33,115 bases of DNA from the IMG/VR virus record IMGVR_UViG_3300046542_000449, positions 1 through 33,115 of that record; one strand, 5' to 3'. Within the stretch, counting starts at the first letter, position 1. Each line of letters opens with the position of its first letter. The position numbers and the translations under genes are program-made. The notes under the pieces are model-generated. The model had not been told where the DNA came from. It saw only the letters and a list, made by a program, of their open reading frames with translations, and ran no database searches. Source of the DNA: a virus. Positions 23,407-30,262 of this stretch are shown piece by piece.

Positions 23407-23482
23407 TGCCTTGACTCGGACATGGACAGTTGCCCGCCGCTTAGCCTTAAATTGACCATCCACTTCGGACCAATAAGACGAT

Positions 23483-25165
23483 TTAGTAGCCTGCTCGTAC
23501 AAGCTTTTCTTCGAGGGCGATCACAAGTGCATCGATCGGATGTCTTTTGTGAATATTCAAAGCGGAAGCGGGCGCATCAGCCACTGCGCGTGCGACGACA
23601 TCTTTGACACGCGCTTTTATTCGGTCGCCCCACGGTTTTCCGGCAGCTATGAAACAGGCTTTCACTCGCTCTGACCACTTTGCGTTACCACGAAACTTGG
23701 TAACTCCGAGATCGACGCCGAACTCATTAATAACCAGGCCTCGATAGCACTCCAATTCAAAGCAGTCTTCCATTTCAGCGCTAAGCATTCCCTTGCAATT
23801 AATCAATGTCAGATCTGCAAGTTTGAGAAGGTTCGCTTCTAACGCTTTTTCGTAGCTCTCTCGGCCGGCCTCATCGTTATCCAAAAGAATATGACTCATG
23901 CAAAGAGCATTTGCTAGCATGCTCAGCTTATAGTCGAGTTTTCCCGCACCGCCAACCGGCTCAATTACAAGTATATTCTGCTTAAGTGCTTGCGCCACTC
24001 GGGTGCTGAGAGTCGGGAGAATGGCGCGCAATGCCACAACGTCTTCCGATCCTTCAACGACCAAAACATGGCTTGCATTTACAAGATTGTCAGACGCCCG
24101 AACTCCAAGGAGTTCGCGAACATTTGCTATAGATTTAGCCTGTTTAGCGCTGTTGCAGTCGATCAGTATGTTTCTGGAAACGTTCTCTCGATCTGCAAAC
24201 AATGGGCAATGCGTGGTGATTAGGACTTGATTCTCTGCAGCCAAATTCATTATCACTTCTCTAAGAGCATGAATCGCTCCTGGATGCAAGTGGGACTCGG
24301 GTTCCTCAATAGCAATCACTGACGCAGCTCCAGCAGCTCGCTGCTTGTTTCGCAGCAATCCTAACGCTGCGAGACTTTTTACGCCATCACCTTTATGCTC
24401 CAGCAAAGTGCGAGTTCCATCGTCAATTTCAACTTTGCATTGACTTCTCAGAGCAAGTCGGCGCGCCGCGGCAGGAGCCAGCACGTGTACGCTGTTGATA
24501 TTTGGAAGAAAATCAGTAAGAGATGTCTTAATCGCCTTTTCTAGTCTTTTGAGAATTGGTTTTTGCAACGACAATATTGTTTCTAACGCATCAATATACG
24601 CTTGATCATTCTCTAAGGTGGCAAGTTCTTTAGACAACATTTCCTGAACAACTGCCTCGGCTTCATCTTCCGTTCTAATAGCTGGAATATAATTGAAATC
24701 AATGCGCTCAGCAATATACCGTGCGATAGCATTTGATTTTTTAGAGAGCGCTGGTCCTCCTGGCCCCTTCTTTGGAACTTTAATATTTGGCTCGTTATCT
24801 TTCCCAATAGATATTTCAATTGGTAAAGTTCCATTGAGAGTGCTTTTTATAGAGCTCCTAAACTCTTCAACTTCCGTGGCGGTCAAAGAAAATTCAAGTC
24901 GAAATTTCGAATCTAAGTCGCGCTTTCTTGGCTGCAAGGCGATGGGGAAATCTCTTTTCCAATGATACTGACCCGTGTCTCGAGGCCGATAGGAATTAAA
25001 AATTCCGTGGGTAGTCAGAATTTTCATTGAGACTGCTAGCGCTCTGAGAATATTTGATTTTCCTTCGTTATTCTTCCCGATGATGACAGAAAAGTCACCC
25101 ACGGGAAATTTGCTAGTCCCGGTGATACTTCTATAGTTCGTAACTGAGAAGGCAGTAAGATTCAT
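23483..25165 (-). CDS. OLD-family ATP-dependent nuclease (AAA ATPase + TOPRIM)
   Basis: A 560-residue protein in the size range of P2 OLD (586). The ABC/SMC-like ATPase half has Walker A GKNNEGKSN near residue 30, a Walker B VIAIEEPESHLHP near 285 and H-loop ITTHCPLF. The TOPRIM half has VLVVEGSEDVVAL (catalytic Glu) and LLDNDEAGRE (DxD). OLD nucleases act in defence against other phages (P2 OLD excludes lambda). The gene runs against its plus-strand neighbours, is clearly richer in A+T than the rest of the phage, and has no GajB/UvrD-type helicase beside it, so this is a stand-alone OLD rather than Gabija. It was probably acquired as an accessory cassette expressed in the lysogen. Confidence 0.93.
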   Translation of the reverse strand: MNLTAFSVTNYRSITGTSKFPVGDFSVIIGKNNEGKSNILRALAVSMKILTTHGIFNSYRPRDTGQYHWKRDFPIALQPRKRDLDSKFRLEFSLTATEVEEFRSSIKSTLNGTLPIEISIGKDNEPNIKVPKKGPGGPALSKKSNAIARYIAERIDFNYIPAIRTEDEAEAVVQEMLSKELATLENDQAYIDALETILSLQKPILKRLEKAIKTSLTDFLPNINSVHVLAPAAARRLALRSQCKVEIDDGTRTLLEHKGDGVKSLAALGLLRNKQRAAGAASVIAIEEPESHLHPGAIHALREVIMNLAAENQVLITTHCPLFADRENVSRNILIDCNSAKQAKSIANVRELLGVRASDNLVNASHVLVVEGSEDVVALRAILPTLSTRVAQALKQNILVIEPVGGAGKLDYKLSMLANALCMSHILLDNDEAGRESYEKALEANLLKLADLTLINCKGMLSAEMEDCFELECYRGLVINEFGVDLGVTKFRGNAKWSERVKACFIAAGKPWGDRIKARVKDVVARAVADAPASALNIHKRHPIDALVIALEEKLVRAGY

Positions 25166-25361
25166 TTTTAATTAGCATCCCATTAAATATTTTACGATAC
25201 CCGTTATAGCACGTTGTATGGAAAATCAATGCCATTTGCACGTGCGGAAGGTGCTTGATGATATGAAGCGACCACATACATCTATGTAGAGCCATCGCCA
25301 ATGGCCACAACACATCCGAACGATGATCACCTGTCTTCCAGGCGTTTATCGGCCTAGACAC
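25166..25361. other. Intergenic region upstream of the OLD gene
   Basis: The first 60 bases are A+T-rich and must hold the OLD promoter, but no good -35/-10 pair can be named. The remaining part has no credible gene; a minus frame across it is best explained as chance. Confidence 0.4.
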
Positions 25362-25385
25362 AGCCCGCCTTAAGCGGGCTTTTTT
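25362..25385 (+). terminator. Terminator hairpin, AGCCCGC family
   Basis: A perfect AGCCCGC/GCGGGCT stem with loop CTTAA and a six-T run. It lies upstream of the four-HTH gene, whose AGGAG follows closely. The same stem recurs at 29881 and, with one change, at 22600. Confidence 0.85.
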
Positions 25386-25411
25386 CATTTTTGACTAGGA
25401 GTCAAAGCAGC

Positions 25412-26320
25412 ATGACCGTCTCACGCAAACCCAACGCCCAGACAGCACCAAAGGCCAAACACCTGCCACATCGTTACTGGCAGGACCGCCGCGAAGAGCT
25501 CGCACGCGACGCGCTGACGATGGACAACCAGCAGCTGGCAGCGAAACACAACACCACCAGCAAGCGCATCAGCAACATCCTGAGCAAGTTCAGCATTAAG
25601 AGCAAAGTCCAAAACGTTTGCTGGGAAACGCGCGAGCACGAATTGAAGCTGCTCGCAGAAACGCACACCCCCACCGAGCTGGCCGCCCACTTTGGGACCA
25701 ACCTTGCGAACATGTATTCGGTGATTCATCGGTATGGCGTCACTGCGGCCGCAGCAGATCAGCCCGTGAACCTGGCGAAGTTCACCGACGAACTCACACG
25801 CTTGGCACCGACCATGACAGAGCCTCAACTAGCCCAGCACTTCTGCCTGACCCGGCGCACGGTGCGCAACCACCTCAAGCGCAATGGCTTGCAGTGCCTG
25901 GCCATCGCACCAACCAGCCGGGCAAGCCAATGGCGCGCGCGAAAGCCGGAGATCGAGCAAATGCTGGCAAAGGGTTGCCGCGCTGCCGAGCTGGCGCAGC
26001 ATTTCAAAACCAGCCCCGACTTCATACGCAAGACCTTGCACCGCCTTGGCTTGAAGTTGGGACGCATCCCTCCCACGCCAAAAGCAAAGCGGCCCCGCGC
26101 AACCAAGCCCAAGATCCATGCGGGACTGCAAGCGGTGCCGAGCACGTCGATCAAGACGCCAGCAATGACTACAGCCCCGGTGGAAATCATCGTCCCGGAG
26201 AACGTGAAGACAACGATCGTCAAATTCACACCCAGCCCCGGCATGCGCCTATGCAACGGCACATCGTCGGGAACCTACCAGCCGGCCCTGCATGGCGGCG
26301 TGATGCGCTCATGCCGATGA
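25412..26320 (+). CDS. Protein with four successive helix-turn-helix units (302 aa)
   Basis: The ATG at 25412 follows AGGAG by 10 bases. About residues 35-195 hold four similar HTH units: NQQLAAKHNTTSKRISNILSKF, TELAAHFGTNLANMYSVIHRYG, EPQLAQHFCLTRRTVRNHLKRNG and AELAQHFKTSPDFIRKTLHRLG. Each has E/Q-L-A-x-H-F/N and a recognition helix ending in R-x-G, spaced by about 45-50 residues. A basic Pro-rich tail (TPKAKRPRATKPK) and a poorly conserved end follow. It should bind an extended or repeated DNA site as a regulator; target unknown. The stop overlaps the next ATG (ATGA). Confidence 0.75.
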   Translation: MTVSRKPNAQTAPKAKHLPHRYWQDRREELARDALTMDNQQLAAKHNTTSKRISNILSKFSIKSKVQNVCWETREHELKLLAETHTPTELAAHFGTNLANMYSVIHRYGVTAAAADQPVNLAKFTDELTRLAPTMTEPQLAQHFCLTRRTVRNHLKRNGLQCLAIAPTSRASQWRARKPEIEQMLAKGCRAAELAQHFKTSPDFIRKTLHRLGLKLGRIPPTPKAKRPRATKPKIHAGLQAVPSTSIKTPAMTTAPVEIIVPENVKTTIVKFTPSPGMRLCNGTSSGTYQPALHGGVMRSCR

Positions 26321-26502
26321 ACGCGCCCAGCACCTCCCGTGCCGAGCGCGACCGCCCCGCCGCCCTGCGCGCCAGCGAAGACGCCCGGGCCGTGTGGTGG
26401 CAGGCCCAGCAGCCGGCGCCGCCCCGGCGCTGCATCCACTGCCACGCAGAAGCACCCGCGCACCTCGAAGAAGGCGAAAGCCCTCCCTGCGGCTGCCCCT
26501 GA
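26317..26502 (+). CDS. Small Cys-rich protein, intact copy (61 aa)
   Basis: Coupled to the four-HTH gene by an ATGA overlap. The protein has RAERDRPAALRASEDARAVWW, then CIHCHAEAP and a CGCP end, so four Cys and two His could bind zinc. It is clearly related to the broken copy at 23.2-23.4 kb, which also follows another gene by an ATGA overlap. Such small zinc-finger-like proteins are frequent in phage accessory regions; role unknown. Confidence 0.75.
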   Translation: MNAPSTSRAERDRPAALRASEDARAVWWQAQQPAPPRRCIHCHAEAPAHLEEGESPPCGCP

Positions 26503-26510
26503 CTCAAGGC

Positions 26511-26852
26511 TTATGGATACAGCCGCTCTTTCACAGGGCGCCCGTATTGGTCCATGTGGACGCCCGGGCCGTACGCATTCTGCTTGATCTGCAGCGGCTC
26601 TCCCGGAGAGCCACCCGGGGCCTGCCAAGTCACCGCTTGGCCATATTGGTTCATATGTACCCCGGGACCATACGCATTTGGCTGGAGCCCTGAATTGAGG
26701 GACTGGGATTGCGCCGATGGCCGGGGCGGTACATAGCCCTTATCCATCTCTATTGCAGTACGCACGTAGTCGCCCCAATCCTCCTTGGACATACCGCTGC
26801 AGCCGCTGAGAGCCAACGAAAACAGGACAAGAAGCAGAGCTTTGAAGTTCAT
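26511..26852 (-). CDS. Lipoprotein with duplicated NAYGPGVHM-x-QYG motif (113 aa)
   Basis: A typical lipoprotein signal MNFKALLLVLFSLALSGC ends in lipobox LSGC with Cys18 as acylation site. The mature part has KEDWGDYVRTAIEMDKGYVPPRP and two copies of NAYGPGVHMNQYGQAV / NAYGPGVHMDQYGRPV, near residues 58-73 and 91-106. It is encoded opposite to the surrounding cassettes, as expected for a gene expressed by the lysogen. It may change the host envelope, for example to block superinfection, but that is inference. No clear Shine-Dalgarno is seen. Confidence 0.82.
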   Translation of the reverse strand: MNFKALLLVLFSLALSGCSGMSKEDWGDYVRTAIEMDKGYVPPRPSAQSQSLNSGLQPNAYGPGVHMNQYGQAVTWQAPGGSPGEPLQIKQNAYGPGVHMDQYGRPVKERLYP

Positions 26853-26948
26853 AAATCTGTGGCTACGTGAATGCGGTATGCGTTTTTAACAAATTGCAAC
26901 GCAAGCGCAAAGCTTTCTCCCAGCACGGCTCGCAATGGCCTGTTCAAC

Positions 26949-26972
26949 AGCTCGCACATCGCGAGCTTTTTT
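26949..26972 (+). terminator. Terminator hairpin between cassettes
   Basis: A perfect AGCTCGC/GCGAGCT stem with loop ACATC and six T. It stands before the five-gene operon that begins at 27032 and would stop transcription from the left. Confidence 0.8.
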
Positions 26973-27031
26973 GTTTCTGATGCGCGCGGCGCCAACCAAA
27001 TTATTGCCATCGAATAAACGGGGATAAATCT

Positions 27032-28099
27032 ATGACCGACAAGACACAACCCACCGCGCATGCGTGCATCAAGCCTCAATGCGATCCTGCGAAGTGCTTG
27101 GACTGCGCCTGCGCCATCACACCGAGAGATGAGGCCGGTCACGTTGTGCTGGGCCTGCTGAACGCCTTCGCTGTCAACGACCTTGGGCACCCTTTCGAGG
27201 ACGGGGATAGTGCGGCAGTGGACCGTACACGCCAGTGGCTGCAGAACCGCAGAACCGCCCTGCAAGCCGCCCCACCAGCGCCCGCAGCCGTGGCCGTTCC
27301 GGCCGAGGTGGACCTGCCCGCGCGCGAGCCGTGGCTCTTGTATCTCTCTGACCGGGCCGATGGGGTGAAAGGCCACTACGCAATCGCTCGCTGGAATCCT
27401 CGCGGGTTCCGTGAGGTATGGAACCTGCGCCGACACGCTTGGTCATCCTTCAGCGATGACGTGCTCACGCTGCAGCAAGCGGAAACACTGCTGCAAAACT
27501 TGGCCATCCCTACTGCGCCAGTTCAAGTAACGGCCCAGCCAACGCGCGAGCCGGTGACGGCTGAGCAGATCGAAGTGAGCCAGGGCCACTTTGCCCCGGC
27601 GCAGGAGCATGCAACCCAGCTTGCGGGCCAGGGGCAGGAGCAATGGCACCCAATGGAGACGGCGCCGAAGGACGGCACGCTGCTGAGGTTGCTGGTCGAG
27701 TTCGAGGATCACGCGACCGAAGACGGCGAAGGGCCGCAGCCAACCATCGGGGCCAACACCTGGGACAACCATCACGACTTCGATGAATGGCAGTTCGCGG
27801 GCTGGAATTGGGAGCAGGACTGCTACACGCAAGGCGTCGGCAAGCCGGTCGGCTGGTTGCCCATGCTCGCCGCGCCCGCCCAGGCGCAGGAGGATGCGCG
27901 CGACACCGAGCGCCTGGATTTCGTGGTCGAGAAAGACGCCTTCATCGTTTGGACTGAACGTGACGGCAGCATTCGGCAATGCCAGTTGCTCACTCAGGAC
28001 CACGACGAGAACTACCACGTCCTGTCCGGCGAGCACCGCTACTTCAACACGCCGCGCGAGGCCATCGACGCAGCCCGCGCTGCGCAAGGAGGTGCGTGA
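27032..28099 (+). CDS. Mosaic phage protein: CxxC start, DUF551-like middle, ERLDF/REAIDAA end (355 aa)
   Basis: First gene of a five-gene overlapping operon, with GGGGA before the ATG. The N-terminus has several Cys (CIKPQCDPAKCLDCACA), possibly metal-binding. The middle (about 205-280) carries QWHPMETAPKDGTLLRLL and GWNWEQDC ... VGWLPM, the layout of DUF551-type phage proteins. The C-terminal 55 residues (DTERLDFVVE ... TPREAIDAARAA) are the same kind of module that ends the ParB-like protein. Function unknown. Confidence 0.8.
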   Translation: MTDKTQPTAHACIKPQCDPAKCLDCACAITPRDEAGHVVLGLLNAFAVNDLGHPFEDGDSAAVDRTRQWLQNRRTALQAAPPAPAAVAVPAEVDLPAREPWLLYLSDRADGVKGHYAIARWNPRGFREVWNLRRHAWSSFSDDVLTLQQAETLLQNLAIPTAPVQVTAQPTREPVTAEQIEVSQGHFAPAQEHATQLAGQGQEQWHPMETAPKDGTLLRLLVEFEDHATEDGEGPQPTIGANTWDNHHDFDEWQFAGWNWEQDCYTQGVGKPVGWLPMLAAPAQAQEDARDTERLDFVVEKDAFIVWTERDGSIRQCQLLTQDHDENYHVLSGEHRYFNTPREAIDAARAAQGGA

Positions 28100-28443
28100 T
28101 GGAAGAAGTCGCACTCCAATTCAACCCGTTCGACGGCGACTTCGGCGCCCCAGGCGACACCGCGCTCTCCGACAAGATAGTCACGGCACGGAAAGAGGGG
28201 CCCTGCTCCCACTGTGGACAGACGATCTGCAAGGGCGAGCGCGTGCGCAGCATGTCGGCCAAGTTCGACGGGGAGTTGATGTCCTACCGCTGGTGCGCAC
28301 TTTGCTGTGCGGCCATGGTCAACTGCCAAGCTACAGAAGAAGACCCCAGCGGTGATGATGACCAGCCGCCCGCTTGGGAGGCGTACGAAGCTCGCGCCGG
28401 ACTCGCCCAGCGTGCGACAGCGCAGAAAGGCGGTGCGTCATGA
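28099..28443 (+). CDS. Zinc-ribbon-like protein (114 aa)
   Basis: The ATG shares one base with the previous stop (TGATG) and AAGGAGG lies just upstream. The protein has CSHCGQTICKG near residues 35-45 and CALCCAAMVNC near 66-76, a likely four-Cys zinc site, and an acidic C-terminal part. No family name recognised; position in an overlapping operon suggests a small early protein. Confidence 0.8.
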   Translation: MEEVALQFNPFDGDFGAPGDTALSDKIVTARKEGPCSHCGQTICKGERVRSMSAKFDGELMSYRWCALCCAAMVNCQATEEDPSGDDDQPPAWEAYEARAGLAQRATAQKGGAS

Positions 28444-28712
28444 AACAAATCATTCTCATGCTCGGCATCGCGGCAATGCTGCTTGGCTGCACCGTGGTCC
28501 CTGTGTCCATGGTCGCAGAGGCCTGCACTGCATTGGAAATTGCCCAGGACGAAGCCATCATGGCCCCGGAGTGGTACGTCTCCGCGGGCAAGGTTTTGCA
28601 CGCCTGCGGCATTCCGGGCGCGCTTCAAGAGGGGGAGACCAGGGCCTGTTTTGCGCGACGAGCAAATGGGGGCAACGGGGAATGCCAGGAACTGCAGAAG
28701 GTGAAACGATGA
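28440..28712 (+). CDS. Small lipoprotein (90 aa)
   Basis: ATGA overlap with the previous gene. The N-terminus MKQIILMLGIAAMLLGC is a lipoprotein signal with lipobox LLGC (Cys17). The mature part carries four further Cys (EACTAL, HACGIP, RACFAR, GECQEL), perhaps paired as disulphides in the periplasm. A lipoprotein inside a block of cytoplasmic zinc-ribbon proteins is unexpected; it could be an Rz1-like or envelope-modifying protein, but the typical proline-rich Rz1 pattern is absent. Confidence 0.78.
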   Translation: MKQIILMLGIAAMLLGCTVVPVSMVAEACTALEIAQDEAIMAPEWYVSAGKVLHACGIPGALQEGETRACFARRANGGNGECQELQKVKR

Positions 28713-29068
28713 GCGAAGACACAAACGTCAGGCTGTTCCCGGGCGCTGAAATTCCAGAGCAGACGCTTTCCGTTGAGCGCAAGCGCTTCGGGTTTTGCTC
28801 ACACGAAAAGATCACCCTGGACGAGCACAGCCGCTCTGTGCGCTGCCCAGCATGTGAGCAGGTTTTCGATCCGTTCGACTTCCTGCAGAAAGAGGTGGCA
28901 CGCATCCAGCAGGCATGGGAGAGGCACAGGGAAGTACGGGGCACCCTCAACGAACTGCTTGATCGAGTTGACGCGCTGAAGAAGGAAGAAGCCCGGCTGA
29001 AAGGCCGCATCAAGACGGCAAGGGCCAAGGCCGAGCCAGTCATCAACCTCCGGAGCCGTGAGCTATGA
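28709..29068 (+). CDS. Zinc-binding coiled-coil phage protein (119 aa)
   Basis: ATGA overlap with the previous gene. The first half has CSHEKITLDEHSRSVRCPACEQVFDPFDFL, a Cys/His zinc motif found in many small phage proteins of Burkholderiales; the second half is a long charged helix (VARIQQAWERHREVRGTLNELLDRVDALKKEEARLKGRI) expected to form a coiled coil. Function not established. Confidence 0.82.
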   Translation: MSEDTNVRLFPGAEIPEQTLSVERKRFGFCSHEKITLDEHSRSVRCPACEQVFDPFDFLQKEVARIQQAWERHREVRGTLNELLDRVDALKKEEARLKGRIKTARAKAEPVINLRSREL

Positions 29069-29844
29069 CCACAGCACAAGACCAACAGAGCCGCGCGGAG
29101 TTTCCAAGCGGCATTGCAGCCGCATCAGTCTTGCGGGCCATGGCGATGAACTATCGAACTGGGCACGCATGGGACGCGCTGGACGAGAGGGCGTGCACCA
29201 GCGCAGCAAATGAAATCGACCGCCTGAATGCCGAGCTGCAAGCAGCGCGCACACTGCCTGCGGGCATGGAGCCGCTTTGCTACCTGCGCCCAGCCGCAGC
29301 CACCACGCCTGCGCGCGCCTGGCAGGCGTGGGAGAACGATGGAACAGCACAGCCGGTCTACACCGCAGCCCAGGTGCTGGCCATGGGCCGCGTGCCGCCA
29401 GGGTGGCAGGCCGTGCCAGTGGAGCCTAGTGCTGAAATGGTAGAGGCAGGCGTAGAGGACTTGCGCCTACGTGGGTACAAACATGCACTGATCGTCGGCA
29501 CTGTAGAGGTGTGGCGCGCCATGCTCGTAGCAGCCCCGCGACCACCTGCAGCGCAGGAGGTGGCGAGCGGACCATGCGGTCAGTGCAAGGACGCGCGCCA
29601 GCCGTGCCAGTGCTCCCTCGACACGATCCTGAAAGAGCGCGGCCTGGTAGCGGTCAACCGCGAGAGCTTCCAGCACATGGTTACCAAGATCGCGGCCGCC
29701 AGCGCGCCGGATTGCTGGTGCGCAGCCTGCGACAGCGCCGCTTCGCCTTTTGGCATTCCTACACGCATGAGCTTGTGCCCCAAGTGCGGAGACAAACGTT
29801 GTCCACGAGCTCAGCACCACAACAGCGATTGCTCAGCCCCATGA
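29065..29844 (+). CDS. Cys-rich phage protein with three zinc-knuckle-like motifs (259 aa)
   Basis: Last gene of the operon, ATGA overlap with the one before. The N-terminal half has AANEIDRLNAELQAA and GWQAVPVEPSAEMVEAG, the latter typical of phage accessory proteins. Then come CGQCKDARQPCQC, CWCAACDS and the C-terminal LCPKCGDKRCPRAQHHNSDC, the last a well-known phage pattern. Probably nucleic-acid or protein binding through zinc; no enzyme motif. Confidence 0.8.
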   Translation: MTTAQDQQSRAEFPSGIAAASVLRAMAMNYRTGHAWDALDERACTSAANEIDRLNAELQAARTLPAGMEPLCYLRPAAATTPARAWQAWENDGTAQPVYTAAQVLAMGRVPPGWQAVPVEPSAEMVEAGVEDLRLRGYKHALIVGTVEVWRAMLVAAPRPPAAQEVASGPCGQCKDARQPCQCSLDTILKERGLVAVNRESFQHMVTKIAAASAPDCWCAACDSAASPFGIPTRMSLCPKCGDKRCPRAQHHNSDCSAP

Positions 29845-29880
29845 GCCGCCGCAAAAGAGAGCCCCTCCCCGACTTAGACC

Positions 29881-29906
29881 AGCCCGCCCAGCCAGCGGGC
29901 TTTTTT
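29881..29906 (+). terminator. Terminator hairpin, AGCCCGC family
   Basis: A perfect AGCCCGC/GCGGGCT stem, loop CCAGCCA and six T, ending the five-gene operon 37 bases after its last stop. Stem identical to that at 25362. Confidence 0.88.
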
Positions 29907-29914
29907 ACGAGCAC

Positions 29915-30262
29915 ATGAACATGCAAGTCACCGACTCTGAAATTCTCTATCCCGACGACCTTGCGGCGCTATTGGGCTGCGACAAGGGAACGGCCCAGCA
30001 GCGCATCATCTCCGGCGACCTCCCGGGCACAAAGTTTGGCCGCGACTGGGTAATCCCACGCCAAGCCTTCATTGAGCGCCTGAATGAGAAAGCGCGGGAG
30101 GAAGCCGCTGCACGGCGCGCGGCCCTGGCAACAAAGCGCGATCAGGCCCTCACACCCAGCCCCTCGCCAATGCTACCGACCAGCCAACCGCTGGCTCGCA
30201 CAGCAAGTCGCCGGCGTCAGCCGCCACCACTTCCCAACCTGCCCGCAACGGCGTCATGCTAG
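29915..30262 (+). CDS. Excisionase-like HTH protein (115 aa)
   Basis: The first 60 residues (EILYPDDLAALLGCDKGTAQQRIISGDLPGTKFGRDWVIPRQAF) are a MerR-type winged helix of the excisionase/AlpA class, where GTKFGRDWVIPRQ forms the wing. The remaining tail is basic and Pro/Ser-rich. The gene faces the integrase gene, and their stop codons are the two readings of a single CTAG. It probably directs integrase toward excision. ATG 29915 was taken; ATG 29921 is also possible. No strong ribosome-binding site. Confidence 0.7.
   Translation: MNMQVTDSEILYPDDLAALLGCDKGTAQQRIISGDLPGTKFGRDWVIPRQAFIERLNEKAREEAAARRAALATKRDQALTPSPSPMLPTSQPLARTASRRRQPPPLPNLPATASC

Noticed and set aside
23483-25165. Gabija system (GajA + GajB)
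   Set aside because: The ATPase-TOPRIM protein could be GajA-like, but no UvrD-type helicase is encoded next to it.
25131-25388. Minus-strand 85-codon frame upstream of OLD, a possible partner gene
   Set aside because: It runs through the terminator hairpin and overlaps the OLD start, with no ribosome-binding site and no family features.
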